36,072 nt of DNA from an uncultured Clostridia bacterium (GCA_945948535.1 CAMFBN010000023.1:1-36072), one strand, 5' to 3'; shown: positions 1-7,978, counted from the stretch's first letter. Notes: generated by a model not told the origin, from the sequence alone. Made by a program: numbers and translations.

Positions 1-7
1 TCTTCAT
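1..7 (-). CDS. 5' end of a minus-strand gene leaving the window
   Basis: An ATG reading leftward at 7-5 is preceded, at a spacing of 7 nt, by AAGGAG (complement of 15-20), a good ribosome binding site. Only the first two codons (Met-Lys) are inside the window, so no product can be named. The 70 bp upstream hold no clear promoter. Confidence 0.4.
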
Positions 8-77
8 ACTTGCTCTCCTTTATGTAAATATGAAAGTCTAAATAGCAACGCGGCAGAAAGCCACGGTATTTATGTGA

Positions 78-226
78 GTTGAAAGTTGACAGTTGACAGT
101 TAAGGAGTCCCTTCGGGACAATTGGAATCATTCGGATTACAATACCAAATGCTTCTGTATAAACGAACTGTGTTAAGAATCTGCATACCACAACTGTCCA
201 CTGTCAACTATCAACTGTCAACTAAC
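78..226 (-). repeat. TTGACA-type intergenic repeat, copy R1 (reverse orientation)
   Basis: Tandem TTGACAG units at 85-100 lead into a small hairpin (GTCCC TTC GGGAC, 107-119). The far end carries complementary TGTCAACT units at 197-222. The same architecture recurs at 7821, 26994, 31220, 35018 and 36031. Compared with those, this copy is reversed and its second hairpin has decayed. The right end runs into the 3' end of the Crp-family gene and provides its last codons. Confidence 0.8.
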
Positions 227-870
227 TTACGCAGTGCCTTTTCGTCGGTAATGGTGATCTCTCCCCGGGAAAGCCGCACCATGCCCTCGCTCTGGAAGTA
301 CCGGAGCATCCTCGTGACTACCTCCCGGGCGGTGCCAAGGTGATTTGCGATGCGTTCGTGGGTCATTTTGAGACACGCGGAACCCTCCAGCGCGCTTTCC
401 TCCAGCAGAAAGAGCGCCAGACGCTTATCAAAGCTCTTCCACATGATCTGTTCCATGAGCCACATCACATCGGAAAACCGACTGGAGATCAGCTGGTTAG
501 CGTAGTTGGCCACCGCCGCGCTCTGCACCATCAAGTCCTTAAATAGGCAGGAGGGAATGACCCACATACTGGTATCCTTCTCCGCCTCGATGATGACCTC
601 AAACTGAATGTCCGGCATGACGCAGGAAGCGGAGAACAGGCAGATATCGTGGTCAAACAGCCGGTACAGCGTAATTTCCCGGCCCTCGCCGGACAGAGCG
701 TACACCCGAAGCTGCCCGGAGCGGATAATGAGCAGGCCCAGACAGTCGAGACTCCCGTTGTGGACAATCGTCCCGGCCTTCGCCTCCAAAGGCTCCACGG
801 AGTCCGTCAGCAGCCCCTGCTGCTGAGGGGACAGCTTGGGGAAAAACGGCAGATATTCCGCCAAATCCAT
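211..870 (-). CDS. Crp/Fnr family transcriptional regulator
   Basis: This 219-residue protein has the two-domain layout of Crp/Fnr regulators. An N-terminal cyclic-nucleotide-binding-like beta-barrel spans about residues 10-115 and includes SGQLRVY and GREITLY. A C-terminal winged helix spans about 168-206, with recognition-helix region GTAREVVTRMLR. Such proteins sense a small ligand, redox state or gas and bind promoters as dimers. Cysteines occur at 43, 77, 83, 108 and 166, but they do not form the N-terminal cysteine cluster of classical Fnr, so the signal cannot be told. The start was chosen at the ATG lying 8 nt after AGGAGG; an in-frame upstream extension has no such site. The gene diverges from the RNHCP gene, which it may control (inference). 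Its last codons and stop lie inside repeat R1. Confidence 0.88.
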   Translation of the reverse strand: MDLAEYLPFFPKLSPQQQGLLTDSVEPLEAKAGTIVHNGSLDCLGLLIIRSGQLRVYALSGEGREITLYRLFDHDICLFSASCVMPDIQFEVIIEAEKDTSMWVIPSCLFKDLMVQSAAVANYANQLISSRFSDVMWLMEQIMWKSFDKRLALFLLEESALEGSACLKMTHERIANHLGTAREVVTRMLRYFQSEGMVRLSRGEITITDEKALRKLVDS

Positions 871-895
871 ATCCACCGCCTCCTTTTTGCCTTCT

Positions 896-924
896 AGTAT
901 ACCGCCAAAATGCCATTCTGTCAA
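896..924 (-). promoter_or_regulatory. Sigma-A promoter of the Crp/Fnr gene
   Basis: On the minus strand, TTGACA (924-919), a 17 bp spacer and TATACT (901-896) lie about 26 bp upstream of the start codon at 870. The match to consensus is 11 of 12. Confidence 0.85.
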
Positions 925-942
925 TGCGCCCAGGCGGCAGCC

Positions 943-970
943 TTGACATTTTTCGCGCAATTGGTATAAT
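943..970 (+). promoter_or_regulatory. Sigma-A promoter of the RNHCP gene with extended -10
   Basis: A perfect TTGACA (943-948) is followed by a 16 bp spacer and a perfect TATAAT (965-970), preceded by TG one base upstream (TGGTATAAT). The two divergent -35 boxes are only 18 bp apart, so a regulator bound between them could affect both genes. Confidence 0.88.
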
Positions 971-1004
971 GAGTTTAAAAACGAAAAACCGGGAGAAATC
1001 GACT

Positions 1005-1457
1005 ATGAATCGTGAGAATAAGCGCAAACAGTACGAAAAGGGCTACTACAAGACCCATGCCTGCGAGGAATCCTTCACCTGCCGCAACTGCGGACGGCTG
1101 GTGGTGCCCGTGGGAGCCGGCAGCGACCACCGGAACCACTGCCCCAACTGCCTGTACTCCCTGCACGTGGACATTGAGCCGGGGGACCGGGAATCCGACT
1201 GCGGCGGACTCATGGAGCCGGTAGCGGTGTGGGTGCGCAATAAGGGCGAGTGGGCCATCATCCACCGCTGCAAGCGCTGCGGCGGATTAAGCTCCAACCG
1301 GGTGCTGGCGGACGACAACCCCATGAAGCTCATGTCCATCGCCATGCGGCCCCTGGCAAATCCCCCTTTCCCCTTAGAGCGTATTGAGGAAATGACCGCC
1401 ATGATGGGCGGGGAGGGAACCTTGCCGGAAGCCTACCGCAAGCCCAAAGAGGAATAA
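1005..1457 (+). CDS. RNHCP domain protein (zinc-ribbon-like)
   Basis: This is a 150-residue protein of the RNHCP family, named for the Arg-Asn-His-Cys-Pro motif seen here at residues 43-47. Cysteine pairs CRNC (26-29), CPNC (46-49) and CKRC (89-92), plus C20 and C66, suggest two zinc-ribbon-like metal sites. The family has no established function. Many members are small cytosolic proteins, and RNA or ribosome association is only a guess from the fold. The start ATG follows GGGAG and sits 34 bp after a strong promoter. The divergent Crp/Fnr gene is the natural candidate regulator. A perfect hairpin follows the stop codon. Confidence 0.85.
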   Translation: MNRENKRKQYEKGYYKTHACEESFTCRNCGRLVVPVGAGSDHRNHCPNCLYSLHVDIEPGDRESDCGGLMEPVAVWVRNKGEWAIIHRCKRCGGLSSNRVLADDNPMKLMSIAMRPLANPPFPLERIEEMTAMMGGEGTLPEAYRKPKEE

Positions 1458-1462
1458 ATCAC

Positions 1463-1489
1463 ACCGCCGCACAGCCTATGTGCGGCGGT
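1463..1489 (+). terminator. Hairpin after the RNHCP gene, possible weak terminator
   Basis: ACCGCCGCACA (1463-1473) pairs perfectly with TGTGCGGCGGT (1479-1489) around a 5 nt loop. It begins 6 bp after the stop codon. No T-run follows, so it may be a processing or stability hairpin rather than an efficient intrinsic terminator. Confidence 0.5.
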
Positions 1490-1577
1490 ACTTCCAGATG
1501 ATTCACAATTTGGATAAAATTTGTTTCGTCCTCGTTCATCATTTTGCTGTATTTTTGAGGTAGAAGGAGTGATCGGT

Positions 1578-2303
1578 GTGAGTTTACTGTTGACTTTGGC
1601 GTTCCTGTTTTTTGTAGGTTCCGTTCTGGGGTGGGTGCTGGAGCTGCTGTTCCGAAACCTGACCCAGCATCCGGAAAAAATTGTCAATCCCGGCTTCTGC
1701 ACCGGGCCGTACCTGCCCATTTACGGCTTCGGCCTGTGTACATTGTACCTGCTGGCATCTCTGGAAAAATTCAGCCTGATTTCCGACCCATTTTGGAACA
1801 AGGTAATGCTGTTTTCCGCCATGGCGGTGGGCATGACGCTGATTGAGTACGTTGCCGGTGTGTTCTGCCTGAAATTTCTGAAGGTTCGGCTGTGGGATTA
1901 TTCTAATCTCTGGGGCAACGTGCAGGGCATCATCTGCCCCCTGTTTTCCTTCTTCTGGGCAGTCCTCGGGGCTGTGTACTATTTCCTGATTCACCCGTAC
2001 ATTCTGGAAGGCCTTCAGTGGCTGGCAAATAATCTGGCGTTCTCCTTCTTCATCGGTGTGTTCTTCGGCATCTTCGCCATCGACGTGATTCACTCCGCAC
2101 AGCTGGTGGTGAAGCTGAAGGCCTTCGCTGAGGACAACGACGTGATTGTCCGCTATGAGGCTCTGAAAACAAACATCCGTCAGCGACGGGAGGAGCGGGC
2201 CCTCAAATATCACTTCTTCCGCCCCTTCCGCACCGATCTGCCCCTGACCCAGCACCTGCTGCAGATGCAGGAGACGCTGGAAACCCGGATTCACCGGAAA
2301 TAA
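1578..2303 (+). CDS. Putative ABC-transporter type IV (DUF1113-like) membrane protein
   Basis: This 241-residue membrane protein resembles the family called putative ABC-transporter type IV (DUF1113). The hallmark is an N-terminal helix with a GWVLE motif, followed by a conserved NPGFCTGPYLPIYGFG stretch (about residues 37-52). Several further hydrophobic segments follow, then a charged cytosolic C-terminal tail (about 190-241, rich in Arg, Glu and Lys). The biochemical role of the family is unknown, and the transporter label rests on weak similarity. The start is a GTG placed 8 nt after AGGAG (1565-1569). The next gene begins 13 bp downstream with its own ribosome binding site, so the two are very likely co-transcribed. 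No convincing promoter was seen in the 120 bp upstream. Confidence 0.75.
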   Translation: MSLLLTLAFLFFVGSVLGWVLELLFRNLTQHPEKIVNPGFCTGPYLPIYGFGLCTLYLLASLEKFSLISDPFWNKVMLFSAMAVGMTLIEYVAGVFCLKFLKVRLWDYSNLWGNVQGIICPLFSFFWAVLGAVYYFLIHPYILEGLQWLANNLAFSFFIGVFFGIFAIDVIHSAQLVVKLKAFAEDNDVIVRYEALKTNIRQRREERALKYHFFRPFRTDLPLTQHLLQMQETLETRIHRK

Positions 2304-2316
2304 CGGAGGCGTTCCC

Positions 2317-3045
2317 ATGCGGTTTCCACAGCCTGAGACGGATTTGCGCAACTTCCGCCTGAATAAAATCAACGAACCCCAGTACCGGCATCTGTGGTGG
2401 CTGCTGTTCTGGCCCGCGTACCTGATGCGGTATTTTCTCATTGAAAACTGCAACCCGGCCCAGAGCTACCATGTGATGCACTGCTTTCTGGACGACAAAA
2501 TCCCTTTCAACGAGTTCTTTCTGATCTTCTACGGGTGCTGGTACGTCTTCATCGTGGGCATCCACCTGTATACGCTTTTGTACGATGTGGATACCTTCAA
2601 GCGCTACAGTAAGTTCCTGTGCGTATCCGTCACCATGTCCACGGTCATTTTCCTGCTGTATCCCAGCTGCCAGAATCTGCGCCCGGAGACGTTTCCCCGG
2701 GACAATCTGCTGAGCCGGACGGTGGGGCTGATCTATGCCGTGGATACCAGCACCAACGTGTTCCCGTCCGAGCACGTGATTGGCGCCCTCGCCGCCCTGG
2801 CAGCTGCGGCTCACACAGACAGACTCCGCAAACCGGGAAGGCTGCTGCCGCTGACGGTGCTGACGGTTCTCATCTGCGTTTCTACCCTGTTTTTAAAGCA
2901 GCACTCCGTGCTGGATGTTCTGGGGGCGCTGCCCATTTGTACCATTTCCTATTTACTGTGCTATGAAAAGAGAGGTTATCATGAACACCTACCGTGCCGG
3001 TATCGATATCGGCTCCACAACCGTAAAACTGGTTATTCTCAATGA
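2317..3045 (+). CDS. PAP2-like integral membrane phosphatase/phosphotransferase
   Basis: This 242-residue multi-pass membrane protein carries the signature of the PAP2 superfamily, enzymes acting on lipid phosphates or transferring phosphoalcohol head groups at the membrane. Visible motif parts are an Arg-Pro at 122-123, PSEH at 150-153 (C2 motif, with Glu where Gly is common) and KQHSVLD at 194-200, giving the C3 His196 and Asp200 pair. At least five hydrophobic segments are present. The substrate cannot be told; an inositol- or lipid-phosphate role is possible. The ATG follows GGAGG. The last 65 nt overlap the start of the activase gene in another frame, so the two genes are translationally close. 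The overlapping tail (about 220-242) is basic and looks non-essential. Confidence 0.72.
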   Translation: MRFPQPETDLRNFRLNKINEPQYRHLWWLLFWPAYLMRYFLIENCNPAQSYHVMHCFLDDKIPFNEFFLIFYGCWYVFIVGIHLYTLLYDVDTFKRYSKFLCVSVTMSTVIFLLYPSCQNLRPETFPRDNLLSRTVGLIYAVDTSTNVFPSEHVIGALAALAAAAHTDRLRKPGRLLPLTVLTVLICVSTLFLKQHSVLDVLGALPICTISYLLCYEKRGYHEHLPCRYRYRLHNRKTGYSQ

Positions 3046-6000
3046 GGAAGGGGAAATCCTCTTCGGGGAATACCGCCGCCACCACGCCCATACCCAGCAG
3101 ACCCTGAAATCCCTGCTGATGGAGGCGCAGAAGGCGCTTGGCCCCTGCGACCTTCGCTTGCGCATCACCGGCTCCGGCGCCATAAACTTAGGAAAAGCGC
3201 TGGAAATCGACTTTGTTCAGGAGGTCGTGGCGGTGGCTGCGGCCCTCAAGTCCGTTGCCCCTCAGACCGACGTGGCCATTGAGCTGGGCGGTGAGGATGC
3301 CAAAATCATCTATTTTAAGGGCGGTTTAGAGGAGCGGATGAACGGCGTCTGCGCCGGCGGCACCGGCTCCTTCATCGACCAGATGGCGGCGCTTTTGCAG
3401 ACCGACGCCACGGGCCTGAACGAGGCGGCGAAGGACTACCAGAAGGTGTACCCCATTGCCGCCCGGTGCGGTGTATTTGCCAAAACCGACATTCAGCCCC
3501 TCATCAACGAGGGCGCTACCCGGGCCGACCTTGCGGCGTCCATTTTTCAGGCGGTGGTGAATCAGACCATCTCCGGCCTTGCCTGCGGCAAGCCCATCCG
3601 GGGCACCGTGGCGTTCCTGGGCGGGCCGCTCCACTTCCTGACGGAGCTGAAAGCCGCCTTTATCCGTACATTGAAACTGACCGGGGAAACCACCGTTGAC
3701 CCGGAAAACTCCCACCTGTTCGCCGCCATGGGCGCGGCGCTGGAAGCCAGGGAAGGGAAGACGATTGCCCTGACCGATTTGGTGGAAAGATTGGAAAAGG
3801 GCGTGGCGGTAAGCTTTGAAATGCCCCGTCTGGAACCCCTGTTCCGGGACGAAATGGATTTTGCCGAGTTCCAGTGCCGCCACAGCCGGGCGGTGGTGCG
3901 AAAGGAGCCGCTGGAAACCTACCGGGGGGATTGCTTCCTTGGCATCGACGCCGGCTCCACCACCACCAAGCTGGTACTGATCGGTCAGCAGGGGGAGCTT
4001 CTGTGGCACTTCTACCGGGGCAATCAGGGCAATCCCATTCAGACGGCGCAATATGCGGTTTCGGAACTGAAACGCCTGCTGCCCGAGGGTGCGAACATCG
4101 TCCGTGCCTGCTCCACCGGCTACGGCGAGGCCCTCTTAAAAGCCGCCTTCTCGCTGGATGAGGGCGTGGTGGAGACCATCGCCCACACCACCGCCGCAGC
4201 TTTCTTTGACCCGGAGGTGGACTGCGTGCTGGACATCGGCGGGCAGGACATGAAGTGCATCAAGCTGAAAAATGGCACGGTGGACACGATCCTTTTGAAC
4301 GAAGCCTGTTCCTCCGGCTGCGGCTCCTTTATTGAAAATTTTGCCAGTTCTCTGGGCTTTACCGCCGAGGAATTTGCACGGGAGGCCCTGTTTGCCAAGG
4401 CTCCCGTTGACTTAGGCACCCGCTGCACGGTGTTCATGAATTCCAACGTCAAGCAGGCCCAGAAGGAGGGCGCGTCCGTTTCCGACATTTCCGCCGGCCT
4501 TGCCTATTCCGTCATCAAAAACGCCCTGTATAAGGTCATCAAGCTGGCATCCCCGGAGGATTTGGGCAAGCACATCGTGGTGCAGGGCGGCACCTTCCAC
4601 AATCAGGCGGTGCTGCGGGCCTTTGAGAAAATTGCCGGTGTGGACGCCACCTGCCCGGACATTTCCGGCCTGATGGGCGCGTTTGGCGCGGCGCTGGTGG
4701 CCCGGAGCCACTACACGGGGCAGGAAACCGCCATGCTGTCTCTGGACGACATTCTGAATCTGTCCTATACCGCATCTTCCGTGCGCTGCGGCGGCTGCTC
4801 CAACAACTGTATGCTCACCGTCAACAAGTTCCCCGGCGGCAGAAAGCACATCAGCGGCAACCGCTGTGAAAAGGGCGCGGGCGGTACCGATAAGGGGGAG
4901 AAGGCCCCCAATCTGGTGCTCTACAAGCGCCAGCGGCTGTTCGATTATCCCTCACTGGAAGAACAGGAAGCCCCCCGGGGCACCATCGGCATTCCCAGAG
5001 TGCTGAATATGTATGAAAACTACCCCTTCTGGGCCACCTTCTTCAATGAACTGGGCTTCCGGGTGGTGCTGTCGCCCTTCTCTACCCGCAAAATTTACGA
5101 AAAGGGCATGGAGTCCATCCCCTCGGAGTCCGAGTGCTACCCCGCCAAGCTTTCCCACGGCCACGTCCAGTGGCTCATCGATCAGGGCATTAAAACCATC
5201 TTCCACCCATGCGTGTTCTACGAGCATCAGGAGACGAAGCAGGCCCAGAACCACTACAACTGCCCCATCGTGGTGTCCTACGCGGAGAACCTGAAAAACA
5301 ACGTGGAGGCCATCAGCAACGGCGACGTGCATTACATCCGCCCCTTCATCGCCTTTACCAGCGAGAAAACCGCCGCCGACCGGCTGGTGAAAACCGCTGA
5401 CGAGGAGTGGGGCATTCCCGCGAAGGAAGTCCGGGCCGCGGTACATAAGGCATGGGAAGAACAGATGCAGGCCAAGGCCGACATCCGGGCCGAGGGTAAA
5501 AAACGGCTGGCTGAGATGGAAGAAAAAGGCGGGCGGGGCATCGTTCTGGCAGGCCGTCCCTACCACATCGACCCGGAAATCAACCACGGCATTCCCGAGT
5601 TGATTTCCTCCTACGGTCTGACGGTGTTCACCGAGGACAGCCTGCCCCTGGGCTTTGACCCCGAACGGCCCATTCGCGTGGTGGATCAGTGGGTGTACCA
5701 TTCCCGGCTTTACAGCGCGGCCCAGTTCGTGTCCCAGCGGGACGATTTGGAGCTGATTCAGCTGAACTCCTTCGGCTGCGGTCTGGACGCCGTCACCACC
5801 GATCAGGTGAGTGAAATTCTCGAAAAGAGCAACAAGCTGTATACGCTCCTCAAAATCGACGAAGTCAACAATCTGGGCGCGGTGCGGATTCGTATCCGCT
5901 CCCTGCTTGCCGCCATGGATATGCGGCGGGAGAAGCACATCGTGGCGAAGCCCGTCCCCATCACCTATGAGCGCAGGGAGTTTACCAAGGAAATGTTCCG

Positions 6001-7228
6001 GGAGGGCTACACCATTCTGGCCCCCCAGATGAGCCCCATTCACTTTGACATTTTGGCGCCGGTGGTTCGCAAGCACGGCTACAACCTTGTCCTTTTGGAC
6101 AACGACAACCGGCAGGCCATCGATACCGGCCTGAAATTTGTCAACAATGACGCCTGCTTCCCCTCCATCACCGTGGTGGGCCAGATTATGCAGGCCATCC
6201 TCTCCGGGAAATACGATACCGACCGCCTTGCCGTCATGATGACCCAGACCGGCGGCTGCTGCCGGGCCAGCAACTACGTGGCCTTCATCCGCCGTGCGCT
6301 GGAAAAGGCAGGCCTAAGTCAGATTCCTGTGATTTCCCTCAACGCCAACGGCATGGAGAAAAACGAGGGCTTCCACCTGTCGCCCAGCTTACTCAAGGAT
6401 ATGGTCAAGGCCGTGGTCTATGGCGACCTTTTGATGCGCTGCCTGTACCGGGTGCGGCCCTACGAGCTGGTGCCTGGCTCTGCCAACGCCCTGCACGAAA
6501 AGTGGCGGGATATCTGCATTCAGGATCTGATTGACGGCGAGACCCACCGGGGCTACAAGGAGCTGTGCACCCAGATTGTGGAAGCATTTGATAATCTCCC
6601 CATTGACGAAAGTCTGAGAAAGCCCCGTGTGGGCGTGGTGGGGGAGATTCTCGTCAAATATATGCCCCTTGCCAACAACCACCTTGTGGATTTGCTGGAG
6701 CGGGAAGGGGCGGAAGCGGTGGTGCCCGACCTGATGGACTTCCTGAACTACAGCTTCTACAACGGAAAGTACAAGTCCGAGTTCCTGGGCGCGAAAAAGA
6801 GCAGCGATCTGGTGGCGGACTCCGCCGTGAAGCTCATCCGCCAGATTCGCAAGCCCGCGCTGGAAGCCCTCGAAAAGAGCAAACGCTTTGAAGCGCCCAT
6901 GCCCATCGGGGAAATCGCGGAGCAGACCAAGCCCTTCCTGTCCATCGGCAACCAGTACGGCGAGGGTTGGTTCCTCACCGGCGAAATGATCGAGCTGATT
7001 AAGACCGGGGTGCCCAACATCGTGTGCATCCAGCCCTTTGCGTGCCTTCCCAACCATGTGGTGGGCAAGGGCGTCATCAAGGCCCTGAAAAAGGCTTACC
7101 CTCAGGCGAACATTGCCGCCGTGGACTATGACCCCGGCGCCAGCGAGGTCAACCAGCTCAACCGCATCAAGCTGATGCTGTCTACCGCCCGGGAAAACCT
7201 GAACCGGGAGCTGTCCGAGGCCCGCTGA
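2981..7228 (+). CDS. Acyl-CoA dehydratase activase, double ASKHA plus DUF2229 fusion
   Basis: This is a 1415-residue protein of the BadF/BadG/HgdC activator family. Such activators are [4Fe-4S] ATPases that inject an electron into 2-hydroxyacyl-CoA dehydratases or benzoyl-CoA reductases. Two ASKHA ATPase modules are visible, one starting with GIDIGSTTVK (about 8-17) and one with GIDAGSTTTK (about 321-330). Each keeps the cluster cysteines at the same spacing: C124 and C163 in the first, C443 and C482 in the second. From about residue 667 the DUF2229 region begins (GIPRVLNMYENYPFW), followed from about 900 to the end by a dehydratase-subunit-like part with QTGGCCRASNY. The fused layout is known in Clostridia, but the substrate is unknown. 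No separate dehydratase subunit genes lie in the window. The start ATG follows AGAGG and overlaps the PAP2-like gene. Confidence 0.88.
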   Translation: MNTYRAGIDIGSTTVKLVILNEEGEILFGEYRRHHAHTQQTLKSLLMEAQKALGPCDLRLRITGSGAINLGKALEIDFVQEVVAVAAALKSVAPQTDVAIELGGEDAKIIYFKGGLEERMNGVCAGGTGSFIDQMAALLQTDATGLNEAAKDYQKVYPIAARCGVFAKTDIQPLINEGATRADLAASIFQAVVNQTISGLACGKPIRGTVAFLGGPLHFLTELKAAFIRTLKLTGETTVDPENSHLFAAMGAALEAREGKTIALTDLVERLEKGVAVSFEMPRLEPLFRDEMDFAEFQCRHSRAVVRKEPLETYRGDCFLGIDAGSTTTKLVLIGQQGELLWHFYRGNQGNPIQTAQYAVSELKRLLPEGANIVRACSTGYGEALLKAAFSLDEGVVETIAHTTAAAFFDPEVDCVLDIGGQDMKCIKLKNGTVDTILLNEACSSGCGSFIENFASSLGFTAEEFAREALFAKAPVDLGTRCTVFMNSNVKQAQKEGASVSDISAGLAYSVIKNALYKVIKLASPEDLGKHIVVQGGTFHNQAVLRAFEKIAGVDATCPDISGLMGAFGAALVARSHYTGQETAMLSLDDILNLSYTASSVRCGGCSNNCMLTVNKFPGGRKHISGNRCEKGAGGTDKGEKAPNLVLYKRQRLFDYPSLEEQEAPRGTIGIPRVLNMYENYPFWATFFNELGFRVVLSPFSTRKIYEKGMESIPSESECYPAKLSHGHVQWLIDQGIKTIFHPCVFYEHQETKQAQNHYNCPIVVSYAENLKNNVEAISNGDVHYIRPFIAFTSEKTAADRLVKTADEEWGIPAKEVRAAVHKAWEEQMQAKADIRAEGKKRLAEMEEKGGRGIVLAGRPYHIDPEINHGIPELISSYGLTVFTEDSLPLGFDPERPIRVVDQWVYHSRLYSAAQFVSQRDDLELIQLNSFGCGLDAVTTDQVSEILEKSNKLYTLLKIDEVNNLGAVRIRIRSLLAAMDMRREKHIVAKPVPITYERREFTKEMFREGYTILAPQMSPIHFDILAPVVRKHGYNLVLLDNDNRQAIDTGLKFVNNDACFPSITVVGQIMQAILSGKYDTDRLAVMMTQTGGCCRASNYVAFIRRALEKAGLSQIPVISLNANGMEKNEGFHLSPSLLKDMVKAVVYGDLLMRCLYRVRPYELVPGSANALHEKWRDICIQDLIDGETHRGYKELCTQIVEAFDNLPIDESLRKPRVGVVGEILVKYMPLANNHLVDLLEREGAEAVVPDLMDFLNYSFYNGKYKSEFLGAKKSSDLVADSAVKLIRQIRKPALEALEKSKRFEAPMPIGEIAEQTKPFLSIGNQYGEGWFLTGEMIELIKTGVPNIVCIQPFACLPNHVVGKGVIKALKKAYPQANIAAVDYDPGASEVNQLNRIKLMLSTARENLNRELSEAR

Positions 7229-7242
7229 GGGGCAGTTGGCTA

Positions 7243-7271
7243 TTGACAAAACGGCGAAAATAGAGTATCTT
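7243..7271 (+). promoter_or_regulatory. Promoter of the cobalamin operon leader
   Basis: TTGACA (7243-7248), a 17 bp spacer and TATCTT (7266-7271, 4 of 6) lie 15 bp after the activase stop codon and about 20 bp before the riboswitch. Transcription would begin near 7278. Confidence 0.65.
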
Positions 7272-7289
7272 TAGGTTAGATGAGGAAGC

Positions 7290-7474
7290 GCTTAAGTGCC
7301 GCGGCAGCCCGCATTTCAGGGGCCGCGGAGAATAGTGAATCCGGTGCGATTCCGGAACGGTACCGCCACTGTATGCGCGAAGATACCGCACGAGGCGAAA
7401 GCCGGTCATTGGAGAAATGCTCTGAGAAGGCTGTGCGGTGTTGTGGATGCGTAAGTCAGGAGACCTGCTTAAGT
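7290..7474 (+). ncRNA. Cobalamin (B12) riboswitch
   Basis: The adenosylcobalamin aptamer is recognised from its conserved blocks in order: GTGCC (7296-7300), GAATCCGGTG (7337-7346), CCGCCACTGT (7363-7372), GAGAAGG (7424-7430) and AGTCAGGAGACCTGC (7454-7468). CTTAAG at 7291-7296 and CTTAAG at 7468-7473 pair as closing stem P1. The last block is the B12 box region that contacts the ligand. A strong terminator begins 56 nt downstream, so the expected behaviour is premature termination of the operon transcript when cobalamin is abundant. The boundaries are estimated from the visible P1 pairing. Confidence 0.93.
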
Positions 7475-7486
7475 ATGATCATACTT
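7471..7486 (+). promoter_or_regulatory. Perfect 16 bp palindrome at the riboswitch 3' edge
   Basis: AAGTATGATCATACTT is fully self-complementary and is followed by TT. As RNA it can form a 6 bp hairpin with a GATC loop that uses the AAG also needed by riboswitch stem P1. It may therefore be part of the expression platform, or alternatively a DNA operator. Confidence 0.5.
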
Positions 7487-7529
7487 TTGCCTCCGAGATA
7501 GGGGCAGATGGATGTTGTGAGTCAGCGGA

Positions 7530-7573
7530 AAAACGGCCGCGGCAACCCTCCACAGGGTTGCTGTGGCCGTTTT
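7530..7573 (+). terminator. Intrinsic terminator of the riboswitch expression platform
   Basis: AAAACGGCCGCGGCAACCC (7530-7548) pairs with 7555-7573 over 19 bp, including two G-U pairs, around a 6 nt loop. The 3' arm ends in TTTT. It lies 56 nt downstream of the aptamer and 460 nt before cbiA. Confidence 0.85.
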
Positions 7574-7582
7574 GCTGCCTTA

Positions 7583-7782
7583 GGCGTTGTTCCTCCCCCT
7601 TATGCAGCGCCAATGAATGCGGCTGATTGCCCAAGAGCCGTAGACGCACAACCGCCGGGCACCGGTTGTTCCTGCCGGTGCCCGGAGTAACCAAACCGAG
7701 GAAGAAGACGGCTGCCAATGAACGGGGTTCTGTATGGCAATTTCATACTTTCAGCTTCTGCATGAGGAAAATGTGCAGAGGC
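7583..7782 (+). other. Hairpin-rich leader segment between terminator and cbiA
   Basis: This stretch of about 200 nt carries no convincing gene but several pairings. These are GGCGTTG/CAGCGCC (7583-7589 with 7605-7611), an outer AGCCGT/ACGGCT (7636-7641 with 7708-7713), TGCCA/TGGCA (7713-7717 with 7735-7739) enclosing GAAC/GTTC, and GCTTCTGCA/TGCAGAGGC (7754-7762 with 7774-7782). At its centre, 7655-7665 pairs perfectly with 7675-7685 over 11 bp. However, part of that 5' arm (7663-7665) is also needed by a competing 7 bp hairpin, 7648-7654 with 7663-7669. It does not match a riboswitch class that I can name. It could be a second regulatory RNA or a remnant. Confidence 0.45.
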
Positions 7783-7820
7783 TTTCTGTGTATCTGCTGG
7801 AATCCTGCCCGATATCATTT

Positions 7821-7978
7821 AGTTGACAGTGAACAGTTGACAGTTGACAGTTGTGGTATCCCTACGGGATGAATTAAATAATAAAAATACGGAATACGGT
7901 TCATTTATATGAATGTAGCTGGTATTCATCACAATCATGTTCAAAATCGTCCCGAAGGGACTCCTTAACTGTCAACTC
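7821..7978 (+). repeat. TTGACA-type intergenic repeat, copy R2
   Basis: The left end has TTGACAG units (7823-7852) leading into TATCCC TAC GGGAT. The right end has GTCCCGAAGGGAC followed by TCCTTAACTGTCAACT. The middle is AT-rich and differs from other copies. It ends about 55 bp before the cbiA start, so it is transcribed as part of the cobalamin operon leader. Confidence 0.82.

Noticed and set aside
7627..7872. 81-codon frame in the cobalamin leader
   Set aside because: It has no ribosome site or domain and ends within repeat R2; the region is better explained as structured RNA.
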